Positions 9,203 to 18,707 of a stretch of DNA of 64,000 nt are shown here, piece by piece. The stretch spans positions 1 to 64,000 of the forward strand of contig JAUZOE010000022.1 of assembly GCA_030706605.1 (NCBI GenBank). Reading direction: 5' to 3'. Positions within the stretch are counted from its first letter, which is position 1. Every line of letters begins with the position of its first letter. Both the position numbers and the translations under genes were made by a program. Below the pieces are notes generated by a model. It was not told where the DNA came from. It searched no databases and saw only the letters and a list, made by a program, of their open reading frames with translations. The stretch is from Bacteroidota bacterium. GTDB taxonomy: Bacteria > Bacteroidota > Bacteroidia > Chitinophagales > Chitinophagaceae.

Positions 9203-10448
9203 TTTTTACAAATTTGGCTAAAAGAGAAATCAAAGATAGGCTTATCCGCGCTAAGCCAATTAGTATTGTATAAAAATTATGAGTAAAAATGTTAACTAAT
9301 ATATTTAGTTTTATTTTATAGTTACTAACTGTTGTTTTATATTTAGTTATATTAGTTATTTGATATTTTACAATTTAAATAAATAGCAAATTAATGTAAA
9401 AACATTAAATAAAATTTGTTTATAAAATAAGATGAAATATTGTCATAATTATTTTTTTAATTAATTGATTTATAGTTATTTAAAACTAATAATTTAAATT
9501 TTATTTTAAATAAAATGTAATTTAAGTTATTATTCTAATATCAAAACTCATTTTCATTGATCTTCTTAATTTTGAAGGCTTTATTTAGATAAAAAACAAT
9601 TTGTAATTATGGCAGTTTGTTTCAGTTTTTTCCAGTTATGAAAAATACACTTAAGAAGAATTGTCTTTTTAATTTGTCAGTAAGGTCGAATGCTATTGGT
9701 AGGTATTTGAAAGAATACCTGAATAATATTGCTAAGAAATGCTCTCTGTGATTATTGACCATAATTATCGATGATCGTCCATTATAAAACGTTTGAGAGT
9801 TATAGAACTTTCAATTACTTATTTCGATCTGGCCTTTTTAGCATGATCACTTTTTTTTATTTATGGGGGCTTGAAATAAATTGTTTTTTAAAAATTGTCT
9901 AAATTTTAAATCAATTTATACTATTATTTTGCAGTTTTTTGTATTTTTGTCTAAATATTATTTATATAATTACCATTAATGTTAGAATTTATATAAAATT
10001 TGATAAATAGTAATTTTACGGTATTGCAAATTCCGAAAATGCACTATATGTTTGCAGAATAATTGTGAATACGGATTACCTCAATGTTCATTTTTACTAA
10101 ATAATCCTCCATACTCTGAAAGATCAACCGGATCTTAAAATCAGATTGTTAACCTCAAAATCAAGGAATGAATAAAATCTTTACACTTAAGTATAAATAT
10201 TATACTCTCCTTCTTACCTTTTTTAGTTTTCTAAAAAATCTTTTTAAATCTTCTTTAAGAGAAACAAGTTTTAATCTTTGCTTAATTGAAGTAAATTCCC
10301 AGGAGGCTGGTTATTATAATTACAGGTAAAGTATTATTTGATTCCGAAAAAATATTAACTCAGCAAATATTTGCTGACTGCTAATCCAAATTTTATAGAA
10401 AGCCCGAATTCTAATATTCATTGTAAACAATAATTAAAAAATTATACA
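9203..10448. other. 1.25-kb AT-rich gap without a supported gene
   Basis: Very AT-rich stretch rich in tta/att words. The longest ATG frame I find is 37 codons (9638-9751, forward) with no recognisable features. I see no tRNA, no perfect long repeat and no clear remnant of a known gene. It may hold regulatory DNA for the secreted protein at 10449 or a small RNA, which cannot be judged by eye. Confidence 0.5.
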
Positions 10449-10841
10449 ATGAAAAAATTTATGTTATTCAGCGGTGCTTTTGTCATCCTATTTGCAGCTT
10501 TCTCATTGAAAGTAAATGCACAACAAATTAATCAACATCAAAAAGTCAATATTGTTAACTTTAAAGTTGTTGAAAATCATAATAAAGTAAGCGTTAACTG
10601 GGCTACTGATGATAAAACGCCTACTAATTATTTTGAACTTGAAAAAAGTAATGATGGTAAAAATTTTAAAACAGTTGCTTATATATTAGGAGCTGATCCT
10701 ACCAAAACTGATTGTGATTGTTATGGTTGCTTTGACAAAGTGAATACCAACAAAAAGGAATTATACTATCGGTTGAAGCATGTAAGTACAGATGGTGAAG
10801 TGGAATTCAGTGAAACCAGGATGTTGGCTATAAATAACTAA
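10449..10841 (+). CDS. Small secreted beta-sandwich protein
   Basis: 130-aa protein with a clean signal peptide (residues 1-24, ending VNAQ). The mature part has the pattern NFKVVENHNKVSVNWAT, YFELEKSNDGKNFKTV and YYRLKHVSTDGE, which resembles the fibronectin-like module that often precedes type IX secretion sorting domains in Bacteroidota. No C-terminal sorting domain follows, so it looks like the module alone. A short Cys-rich insert (DCDCYGCFDK) is unusual for that module. Function unknown. Confidence 0.7.
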   Translation: MKKFMLFSGAFVILFAAFSLKVNAQQINQHQKVNIVNFKVVENHNKVSVNWATDDKTPTNYFELEKSNDGKNFKTVAYILGADPTKTDCDCYGCFDKVNTNKKELYYRLKHVSTDGEVEFSETRMLAINN

Positions 10842-10899
10842 ACAATATTAAACTCGTTTTCTTTGGGGGTTACAGAACCTAATTGGTTCTTAACAAACG

Positions 10900-10924
10900 G
10901 CCGCATGTCTATGCGGCTTTTTTT
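10900..10924 (+). terminator. Rho-independent terminator
   Basis: Perfect 7-bp stem gccgcat/atgcggc with loop gtct (10900-10917) followed by a run of seven T. It ends the transcript of the secreted protein. A second small hairpin (agaacc/ggttct, 10874-10890) precedes it. Confidence 0.88.
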
Positions 10925-11048
10925 AATTGTATTAATGGGATCTTTTCCAAAAACTAACAACACTATAGTAAAAGAAAACATGGATTTTTAATTAGATTCT
11001 TATTTCAGCAAAGATGTAGCTATTGGGAAATGGAATTAGTCTTTGGAT

Positions 11049-12914
11049 TTAAATTTCAATAATTAAATGCTTGGATTTTTTTATTCTTTCCGATGAGTGG
11101 TTCTGAGACTCGTTGGGGGAAGAGTTCTTTTGAATCTCTAATTTTAATCTTTCCTGTTGAAATTCAAATGCGGGTTTAGTTCCGTCTCTTTCGGTAGGTG
11201 GGATAAATATTTGATTATCATCCGGTTCAGGATCAGGCATGAAATGAAAATTATTGGATGAACCACTTCGATTTTGCAATGACTTTCTTATATATTGATT
11301 ATACAATCTGGTGCCGGATACGAAAATTGAATCCGCAATTAATTTTTGCTTCTGGTTAATCTCTTGCAAAATATTTTTTGCAGAACTAAACTGCTGTTTA
11401 TCAATTTTAAGATGAGCGATGATAATCTTTGCTTTATCAATCGCAGCTTTTTCATTATCAGTTAATTGGTCAATTTTTATATTGGAAAAACTTTGTTTGA
11501 TATTATTCTGTACTTTACCCCAATCAATTTTATTAATTTCTTCATAAGCCTGTATCAATCCTTTATTAATTTCATGATTGAGGTTGATGCCTAAATTGCC
11601 AATTGTAATTTTTGGGATATCTTTTAAAATAACGTCTTTTAAATTAAGTTGATCCAATTCTGAATTAGTATTAGCGGGGACTATGGATTTTAAATCTTTG
11701 GCATGAGTCTGCCCGGTTACTTTATTTAATTCTGAGAGGTTTTCATCTTTACTGGTTTTTATTGCATGTTGATCAATTTTATTTGTAGATTTTTTAATCT
11801 TTTTTGTGTCGGCAGCCGGGTCGTCTAATTGATATTTTTTTACAATTACATTATTTTCTACCGTTTCACGGTCCGTATTTTTTACTTCTTTGTTCACCTT
11901 TGATGGAGCAATCCATGCAAGTGAACAAAAAATAGCGGTCGTAATTAACAACGCCAATAATTTTTGACCGTAATTAAATTGATTCACTGTATGAGTTCCT
12001 GTAATTCTTTTGATGCGGCGGAGTAATTGGTTTTTACCTGAAACAGCACCCAGGGAAAGTTGTAAATTCTTTTTGCGCGATTGTTCTAATTGTAATAATG
12101 CAGAGGCATAAGAGTGCGGATCGTAGCGGTATTGCAATACAAAATCATCACAACAATTTTCTCTTTCACGTTTAATAATTTTGATAAAAAGAACGATAAA
12201 TGGATTAAAGAACAGGACGGTTTCAATAATCGATACCACCAAGTTGACCAGGTAATCGTTTCTTTTAATATGCGATAATTCATGAAGGATAATGGCCTCT
12301 AACTGGTGAGCCGTCAAATGATTGAGTGAGGCAAATGGAATAAGAATTACCGGTTTTATAAAGCCAATAGTCGCAGGGATTTCAATATGATTGGAAATCC
12401 ATATTTTTATTCTTTTAGGAATCCCAAGCTGCATAGCTACTTGTGAAGCAAATGTGTTAAGAGAGGAAGGAGCATTTAATAAGTTTTTATGAGCAATGTA
12501 ATGCACATGCCTGTAAGCAGCAAGAAGTTTTACCATTAAGAATAGTAACAAAAACATATATGCAACAGAAAGGTAAGGAAGGATACCGCTTATATAGGCT
12601 ACTATTTCATGGAAAACTGAAACAGAGCCACCAGAGACAGGTGTTATATTTTTTATTCCGGTAACTAAAGGAGCAATAGTTTCGGTACTGAAAAGTCTGG
12701 AAAAAAAAGTGCTGACAAACCAAATAAAAGAGCAAAAGGTAAAAAATACACTCAGGTTATGTTTGAACTTAGCATTCGTATTTTTATAGAAGATAATAAT
12801 AGTTTGATATAGAATCCAAAATAAAAAAGCCTGCCATAAGCTATTGAGTATAGCATTGCCAAGTGCACCAAGAAAAAGGGAATGTTGGAAAGATGTAAGG
12901 TCCATTTTATCCAT
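11049..12914 (-). CDS. BlaR1-type M56 membrane metallopeptidase
   Basis: 621-aa antirepressor-type sensor. The N-terminal half has about four membrane segments and the zinc motif HELSH at 211-215, with the third-ligand region RENCCDD near 252-257. A further membrane segment is near 315-330. The C-terminal 290 residues are low-complexity and extracytoplasmic and contain no penicillin-binding domain, so the signal need not be a beta-lactam. Its start overlaps the end of the BlaI-type gene by 8 bp (ATGGATAA), so the two are translationally coupled. Family members cleave their BlaI partner on induction. Confidence 0.9.
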   Translation of the reverse strand: MDKMDLTSFQHSLFLGALGNAILNSLWQAFLFWILYQTIIIFYKNTNAKFKHNLSVFFTFCSFIWFVSTFFSRLFSTETIAPLVTGIKNITPVSGGSVSVFHEIVAYISGILPYLSVAYMFLLLFLMVKLLAAYRHVHYIAHKNLLNAPSSLNTFASQVAMQLGIPKRIKIWISNHIEIPATIGFIKPVILIPFASLNHLTAHQLEAIILHELSHIKRNDYLVNLVVSIIETVLFFNPFIVLFIKIIKRERENCCDDFVLQYRYDPHSYASALLQLEQSRKKNLQLSLGAVSGKNQLLRRIKRITGTHTVNQFNYGQKLLALLITTAIFCSLAWIAPSKVNKEVKNTDRETVENNVIVKKYQLDDPAADTKKIKKSTNKIDQHAIKTSKDENLSELNKVTGQTHAKDLKSIVPANTNSELDQLNLKDVILKDIPKITIGNLGINLNHEINKGLIQAYEEINKIDWGKVQNNIKQSFSNIKIDQLTDNEKAAIDKAKIIIAHLKIDKQQFSSAKNILQEINQKQKLIADSIFVSGTRLYNQYIRKSLQNRSGSSNNFHFMPDPEPDDNQIFIPPTERDGTKPAFEFQQERLKLEIQKNSSPNESQNHSSERIKKSKHLIIEI

Positions 12915-13290
12915 TTTTTAAATCATCCAAATATTTTTGAATTTCGTCAAGCTCACTTTTGGAAGTTTTTTGATTGCCCAATGCCTGTAATACCAATTGA
13001 GTGGAAGAGCCTGCAAATAAGCCATTAATCATTTTATCCAAAAATTGCTTTTGTGTTTTTTGTCTGCTGAGGGCAGGTTGGTAAATATGAGTTTTCGCCC
13101 TGTCATCACGGGTTACTATGCCTTTTTCAAACATAATTTGCATGAGTTTTAATGTGGTAGTATAGCCAGCAGTTTTATTTTTTGAAAGTTCTTCATGCAC
13201 TTCCCGTACGGTTGCTGATTCACGCTGCCACAGAATTTGCAAAATTTCCAATTCACTTTCTGTAGGTTTGATTTTTTTTGAAACACTCAT
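12907..13290 (-). CDS. BlaI/MecI/CopY-family repressor
   Basis: 127-aa winged-helix repressor, starting at the ATG at 13290 (MSVSKKIKPTESELEILQ). A longer TTG frame to 13314 is rejected because it would run through the operator and promoter. Residues about 8-75 form the winged helix and the rest the dimerisation helices. Partner of the M56 protein downstream. Two palindromes just before the gene (13293-13332) are its likely autoregulatory operators. Confidence 0.92.
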   Translation of the reverse strand: MSVSKKIKPTESELEILQILWQRESATVREVHEELSKNKTAGYTTTLKLMQIMFEKGIVTRDDRAKTHIYQPALSRQKTQKQFLDKMINGLFAGSSTQLVLQALGNQKTSKSELDEIQKYLDDLKNG

Positions 13291-13292
13291 AT

Positions 13293-13332
13293 TTACGACT
13301 TTATTCGTAAGCAAAGTACGATTTTGGTCGTA
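13293..13332. promoter_or_regulatory. Double BlaI-type operator
   Basis: Two dyads upstream of the repressor gene: ttacga-N6-tcgtaa at 13293-13310 and tacga-N6-tcgta at 13317-13332. Both are perfect, share the core and the 6-base spacer, and are 23 bp apart centre to centre. On the minus strand a -7-like TACTTTG (13318-13312) sits between them, so a bound repressor would cover the promoter. Confidence 0.8.
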
Positions 13333-13422
13333 AATGAAAAAATAATTTTTTATATGTGGTTTACCAATTCAAAATTGTAATTTTCAAAACGTTGTCGGTA
13401 TCAATTAATAAAAAATAAAGTA

Positions 13423-13908
13423 ATGGTTAAAGAGGAAATTAAATTTGATATTAAGGTTTATGATTCTATAGATGAATTGAATCACGAGGATGCTTTTCTG
13501 TTAAACCAGGCACGGTCTGTTACTCAATTTGCATACGCTCCCTATTCCAAATTCCAGGTTGGAGCTTTTGCCAAATTAATGAATGGAGAAACGGTTAGCG
13601 GGACTAACCAGGAAAATGCCGCCTATCCTGCCGGGATTTGTGCAGAAAGGACATTGATGTCAACTGCATCATCACTGTATCCGGGAATTGGAATTGAAAC
13701 TATTGCCATCAGCCACCGTAATCTAAATGGGAATAGCGATTACCCGATAAGCCCATGTGGTATTTGTCGCCAATCTTTTGTCGAATTTCAGTTAAGAACC
13801 AATCAGTCAATCCGGATTATCCTGGGTGGCCAGGAAGGGAGAGTACAAATTATTGAAAACGCATTGGACTTATTGCCTTTGGTATTTGGTGCCAAAGATT
13901 TGAAATAA
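13423..13908 (+). CDS. cdd: Cytidine deaminase
   Basis: 161-aa zinc enzyme of pyrimidine salvage converting cytidine or deoxycytidine to the uridine form. The zinc and catalytic residues are intact: CAE at 73-75 (in AGICAERTLM) and PCGIC with Cys112 and Cys115. Length fits the homotetrameric type. It ends 3 bp from the convergent rocD gene. Confidence 0.93.
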   Translation: MVKEEIKFDIKVYDSIDELNHEDAFLLNQARSVTQFAYAPYSKFQVGAFAKLMNGETVSGTNQENAAYPAGICAERTLMSTASSLYPGIGIETIAISHRNLNGNSDYPISPCGICRQSFVEFQLRTNQSIRIILGGQEGRVQIIENALDLLPLVFGAKDLK

Positions 13909-13911
13909 TAT

Positions 13912-15144
13912 CTAATCCAACACCTTCAGACTTTTTTCAATTATTTGAATACAATCCAGTATTTCTTCTTTTGTAATTACTAACGGAGGAGCAAAACGGA
14001 TTTTATCCCCGTGTGTAGGTTTTGCCAGCAAGCCATTTTCTTTAAGAGCAACACAAAAATCCCATGCTGCATTTTCATTTTCATGGTCAATAACAATTGC
14101 ATTTAAAAGTCCTTTTCCCCTTACCTGTACAATGTGCGGAGAATTTAGTTTGTACAATTCTTCTCTAAATATATTACCCATCACTTCTGCTTTTTCAGAC
14201 AGTTTTTCTTCTTTTAATATTTCCAAAGCCGTAACCGCTATTTTGCAGGCCAAAGGATTGCCACCATAAGTGCTTCCGTGTTCTCCGGGTTTGATCGTAA
14301 GCATTATTTCATCATCAGCAAGCACAGCACTTACAGGCATTGCTCCACCGCTCAGGGCTTTGCCTAAAATTAAAATATCGGGTCTTACATTTTCATGATC
14401 ACAACAAAGCATTTTTCCTGTTCTGCTGAGACCGGTTTGTATCTCATCGGCTATAAACAATACATTGGCGTCTCTGCAATATTGACTGGCTTTAGACAGG
14501 TACCCTTCGTCTGGAACTTTTACTCCAGCTTCGCCCTGGATAGGCTCTACTAAAAAACCGGCAACATTTTTATCTTCTAATGCCCTGGCCAAAGCAGGGA
14601 GATCATTGTAGGGAATTTCTTCAAAGCCGGTAACAAATGGTCCGAAGTCATCTTTTGCAGTAGAATCTGTACTAAAAGAAATAATCCCTATGGTTCTTCC
14701 ATGAAAGTTACCGTGGCACACAATGATTTTCGCTTTATTTTCTTCCACTTTTTTTACCCTATAAGCCCAATGTCGGCAAAGCTTTAAAGCCGTTTCTACA
14801 GCTTCGGCGCCAGTATTCATGGGGAGCACTTTATCATACCCAAAGTACTTTGTAATAAATTCGGAAAAAACAGAAAGTGCTTCACTGTGAAAGGCTCTGC
14901 TGGTGAGTGTTAGTTTTTGCGCTTGCTCAATAAGCGATTGAATTATTTTGGGGTGGCAATGTCCCTGGTTCACGGCTGAATAAGCGCTCAAAAAATCATA
15001 ATATTTTTTTCCTTCCACATCCCATACAAATACACCTTTCCCTTTATTGAGAACTACAGGAAGCGGGTGATAATTATGGGCTCCGTATTGATTTTCAAGA
15101 TCAATAAAATAATCAGTTTGAGAGACAGCAGACTGTGTAGACAT
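13912..15144 (-). CDS. rocD: Ornithine aminotransferase
   Basis: 410-aa class III PLP aminotransferase moving the delta-amino group of ornithine to 2-oxoglutarate, giving glutamate semialdehyde, the substrate of the pruA product at 2.6 kb. The PLP segments are [14 protein letters not shown] and [15 protein letters not shown] with the Schiff-base Lys. The start is taken at the ATG at 15144 (MSTQSAVSQ). The frame stays open upstream to 15324, but those 60 residues are unlike the family and contain a hairpin. Confidence 0.93.
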   Translation of the reverse strand: MSTQSAVSQTDYFIDLENQYGAHNYHPLPVVLNKGKGVFVWDVEGKKYYDFLSAYSAVNQGHCHPKIIQSLIEQAQKLTLTSRAFHSEALSVFSEFITKYFGYDKVLPMNTGAEAVETALKLCRHWAYRVKKVEENKAKIIVCHGNFHGRTIGIISFSTDSTAKDDFGPFVTGFEEIPYNDLPALARALEDKNVAGFLVEPIQGEAGVKVPDEGYLSKASQYCRDANVLFIADEIQTGLSRTGKMLCCDHENVRPDILILGKALSGGAMPVSAVLADDEIMLTIKPGEHGSTYGGNPLACKIAVTALEILKEEKLSEKAEVMGNIFREELYKLNSPHIVQVRGKGLLNAIVIDHENENAAWDFCVALKENGLLAKPTHGDKIRFAPPLVITKEEILDCIQIIEKSLKVLD

Positions 15145-15300
15145 ATAAAATAAATTATAAAATAAATAAAAAGGTCGAAGAATTGAAAGACGATGGGGCG
15201 ATATGGTTAGATCTTGTGATCTAAGAAATCCAGGTTTTCCGAGAGGAAATGTAATATATAATTTGATTGATTCAATTCTGTAAGTTATGTAGCAAAGATA
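15145..15300 (-). promoter_or_regulatory. rocD leader with -7 box and hairpin
   Basis: A perfect -7 box TATCTTTG (15300-15293, minus strand) implies a leader of about 145 bases before rocD. Inside it a perfect 7-bp hairpin ttagatc/gatctaa with a 4-base loop lies at 15207-15224. I do not recognise a known riboswitch class. The rest of the gap up to the GH106-like gene (15301-15542) shows nothing I can support. Confidence 0.4.
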
Positions 15301-15542
15301 TTTAAAAATTGAATGATTATTCACAATTTGTTTAAAAATGAATTTAGTTTTTAAAAAAAATGTTACCTCTGTATAATGAAAGAGGATTCAAATTAAGCTA
15401 AACTATTTCAAAACATAATTCCTCCTAAAAAATATTTAATATTGATTAATGGTTGCTAAGCAGATGCATTAAAAATACTTAATGGTCATTGGATGGTTAT
15501 ATAAAATCATGGTTATTTTTTTAGATACTAAACAAAAAATAC

Positions 15543-18500
15543 TTGAAAAGTAAAATTTTATTTCTTGGGTTTCTTATTTTAACTGGATATTTTTCTGGAG
15601 CTCAAAACATTGTAAAAGCTGAAGAAGATCAGTTGCGACAAAATTTCGAAACACCTCCGCCCGATTACTGGCCTCACACAAGATGGTGGTGGCCTGGAAA
15701 TCCGGTTTCAAAAGAGGAGATTACTCATGAGTTGGAGGAGATGCGCAGTCATGGTATCCGTGGTGTTGAGCAAATTACGATGGGCCCGGTCTATGAAAAG
15801 GGTAATATCCCTTATCTTTCTGATGAATTTATGGAGATGTTGAAATATACTGTTGCCGAGGCAAAGCGTTTGGGGATGCAAGTTTCATTGAATTTTGGTG
15901 GACCGGGCTGGATTATAGGAGGGGACTGGGTTAAGGAAGATGATAAGACTAAAGATATGGTACCTACCCATATCGATCTTGCAGGCAACCAGGTTTATAC
16001 TGGAAATTTACCCGATAGTTTGACCAAAACAAACAGATCGTGGGAACATTACACACCGAAACTTGATGGTAGTGAGACTTTGTTGGCAGTAATTGCCGGC
16101 AGGATTGAGCGTGATGGTAAAATCAATAAGAAATCCCTGTTAAACCTTACTAATACAGTTAATGGAAATAAAATAACCTGGAAAGTGCCTGAAGGGGAAT
16201 GGCGATTAATGGCCTTTTGGTTAAAGAAAAATGGAATCAGTAATGCAGTGGATCCTTTTAGTAAACACGCCATGGAAAGTTATTGTGACTATTTGGGAAA
16301 TAAGTTTTACAGTGCCTTTGGTGATGAATTTGGGAAGACTGTGGAATCATTGTTTGGTGACAGTTTTGAGCTGGCGAACCTTTCCGATGGGATTAATTGG
16401 TCAACTGGTTTATTGGAAGCATTTAAAAATGAAAAAGGTTATGATCTCACGCCATATCTACCTGCTATTTGGTGGGAGGTAAGCGATATTTCGCCAAAAA
16501 TAAGATTTGATGTGAATGATTTTCTGCACCAAAGAGGATTGAATATTTTTTTCAAGACCTTTCTGGGCTGGTGTAAGGTACATAATATTAAGGGCCGGAT
16601 ACAGCCCTATGGTTTTAATACAGATAATATTGAAGCAGCGGGTATGACTGATATTCCTGAAATGGAGGTTACCCCAGGCGAAAAAGATGCAGCCGACTGG
16701 TTTGATACCCGGATCGGGCCCAAACGATATGTATCATCAGGAGCCCATTTATATGGCCGTCCGGTTGTTTCTGCCGAAGTATATACTTTTATTCATTGGG
16801 AACGTTACCGGGCAACTCTTGAAGAGTTAAAGATTGCCAGCGATGGTTATCTTCTGTCAGGAGCTACAAAATTCTACAATCATGGATTTAGCTTCTCCCC
16901 CGAACGAACTGTTTCACCGAGCAGATCTATAGGTTTTGCCAGTTATACTCAGCCTCAAAACGTTTGGTGGAAATATTATCCGAAGTTAGCCCAGTATATA
17001 GCACGTTGTTCTTATTTACTCCGGCAGGGAGATTTTGTTCCTGATATAGCTCTTTATTCGCCATTGGCCAATCAATGGGCCTTAAATGTATTGAACCCAC
17101 GCAAGTGGACCCGCGAATTTGATTGGGGAAACCTGGGGAATCTTCTTATCTCAAACGGCTATAATTATGACTTGATTAATGATGATGCCTTGCAAAATTT
17201 GGCTAAAATAGATGATGGTAAAATCAAAATCCGTAATCTTGAATATAAAATACTTATTCTGCCGAATGTGGAAACCATCCCATTGAAGACACTTGAATTC
17301 ATTGCCAAATATGTGGAGAGGGGCGGGATTGTTATTGCATTGGAGCAAATACCTGAAAAATCAACGGGGTTTGTAGATTACAAACAGTCTGACGAAAAGG
17401 TAAAAGAGATTGCAAACAATCTGTTCAATAAACCCACATGGCCGGAAGGGGGTGTACTCATGAACCCTTATGGTAAGGGGTGGACCTATCAAATAAAGAA
17501 TGTAATCGATCGGTCTATCTGGTGGAATAAAAAGAGCAGCGCCCTTGATCCTTTTCTGAATACTATTCGTCAACATATCGCCCCCGATTTCGGGATCGAT
17601 TTTGCCTATGAAGGGTTGCGTAAAAACGAAGGACTCACTTTTATTCACCGGAAATTGGGTAAGAAAGATATTTACTTTGTGTCAAATATCCAGGATAAGC
17701 AGAGCACAATCCCGGTAACCTTTCGGGTAAAAAACAAAACGATCCGAAAATGGAATCCCTACACCGGTGAAGTTAGTCCAATACTTAATTTTAGTGAGGC
17801 AAAAGACGGGATAAAAGTTCCGCTCAACCTGGCACCTTATGAATCAATGTTTCTGGAATTTTCACCGGGTGACCCCGAAACGTATATAACTAAAACTGAT
17901 TTTTATCAAATTACTGAAGCCAAAAAGAATGAAATAAAAGCTTTGGCAATTCAAAATGGAATATACAACACGTTTATAAAATCTGATAACCGGGAAAAAA
18001 TGATCACGACAGTCGTTTCGGGAATTCCAACTCCAACTCTGATCTCAGGAAGTTGGAAAATCGAATTGAAAGGGAAAGGATTTTCAACGTTCACCAGGCA
18101 GTCTGATTCACTATATTCATGGGCAGATGATCCGGCGACCAGAGATTTTAGTGGTACTGGCCGATATGAGATAGACTTTCAGCTTACATCAGAATATGTG
18201 AACAAAAAGCTCAAATTATTTCTTGATTTGGGGAAAGTTGGAAATATAGCAGAAGTGATTTTAAATGGTCAGAATGTTGGGACAGTATGGATGCACGGCC
18301 AAAAACTGGAAGTTACCAAGGCTGCTAAAACAGGAGACAATAAGCTTGTGATTCTGGTGACCAATACGCTGATCAACCGGGTGTCGGCGATGAAGGAGGC
18401 CCCACCGGTTCCTAAGGAACTGGTAGCAAGATTTGGGAGTAAAGATGTAAGTACAGAGGTCCCCCGGGAATTTGGATTTAAACCATTGCCTGCTTCCGGG

Positions 18501-18554
18501 TTGATGGGGCCCGTGCAAATATTGCCGGTAAAAGTAGTTATGGCTAATTTTTAA
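15543..18554 (+). CDS. Secreted GH106-like glycoside hydrolase (alpha-L-rhamnosidase family)
   Basis: 1003-aa exported enzyme, beginning with TTG followed by a signal peptide (residues 1-20, FSGAQ). The N-terminal block with TRWWWPGNPVSKEEITHELE and EMRSHGIRGVEQ is the hallmark of GH106-type proteins. The C-terminal 150 residues form a GH2-like sugar-binding jelly roll (DLGKVGNIAEVILNGQNVGT). Characterised GH106 members remove alpha-L-rhamnose from pectic rhamnogalacturonan and similar glycans; the substrate here is inferred only. First gene of a five-gene carbohydrate block whose codon use looks richer in C and G than its neighbours. Confidence 0.82.
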   Translation: MKSKILFLGFLILTGYFSGAQNIVKAEEDQLRQNFETPPPDYWPHTRWWWPGNPVSKEEITHELEEMRSHGIRGVEQITMGPVYEKGNIPYLSDEFMEMLKYTVAEAKRLGMQVSLNFGGPGWIIGGDWVKEDDKTKDMVPTHIDLAGNQVYTGNLPDSLTKTNRSWEHYTPKLDGSETLLAVIAGRIERDGKINKKSLLNLTNTVNGNKITWKVPEGEWRLMAFWLKKNGISNAVDPFSKHAMESYCDYLGNKFYSAFGDEFGKTVESLFGDSFELANLSDGINWSTGLLEAFKNEKGYDLTPYLPAIWWEVSDISPKIRFDVNDFLHQRGLNIFFKTFLGWCKVHNIKGRIQPYGFNTDNIEAAGMTDIPEMEVTPGEKDAADWFDTRIGPKRYVSSGAHLYGRPVVSAEVYTFIHWERYRATLEELKIASDGYLLSGATKFYNHGFSFSPERTVSPSRSIGFASYTQPQNVWWKYYPKLAQYIARCSYLLRQGDFVPDIALYSPLANQWALNVLNPRKWTREFDWGNLGNLLISNGYNYDLINDDALQNLAKIDDGKIKIRNLEYKILILPNVETIPLKTLEFIAKYVERGGIVIALEQIPEKSTGFVDYKQSDEKVKEIANNLFNKPTWPEGGVLMNPYGKGWTYQIKNVIDRSIWWNKKSSALDPFLNTIRQHIAPDFGIDFAYEGLRKNEGLTFIHRKLGKKDIYFVSNIQDKQSTIPVTFRVKNKTIRKWNPYTGEVSPILNFSEAKDGIKVPLNLAPYESMFLEFSPGDPETYITKTDFYQITEAKKNEIKALAIQNGIYNTFIKSDNREKMITTVVSGIPTPTLISGSWKIELKGKGFSTFTRQSDSLYSWADDPATRDFSGTGRYEIDFQLTSEYVNKKLKLFLDLGKVGNIAEVILNGQNVGTVWMHGQKLEVTKAAKTGDNKLVILVTNTLINRVSAMKEAPPVPKELVARFGSKDVSTEVPREFGFKPLPASGLMGPVQILPVKVVMANF

Positions 18555-18707
18555 AGCAAACTATCAGGAATATCATTGATTAAAATAAAGGATAAAGACA
18601 GGGTTTGGGGAATTATTTTGTTTATCTCAAATAAACAAAAGGCCACAAAAGATATTTTTAAGGATGTCCTATTTTATTGGAGTTAGATAAAAAAGAAAAG
18701 TTGGCAA

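Noticed and set aside
9203-10448. Recurrent tta/ttagttat words as a possible repeat array or CRISPR
   Set aside because: No constant repeat length or spacer pattern; explained by high AT content.
12907-13314. TTG start of the BlaI-type gene at 13314
   Set aside because: It would translate through the operator; the ATG at 13290 matches the family N-terminus.
15145-15324. 60-residue N-terminal extension of ornithine aminotransferase
   Set aside because: Unlike any family member; covers the -7 box and a leader hairpin, so it is probably untranslated.
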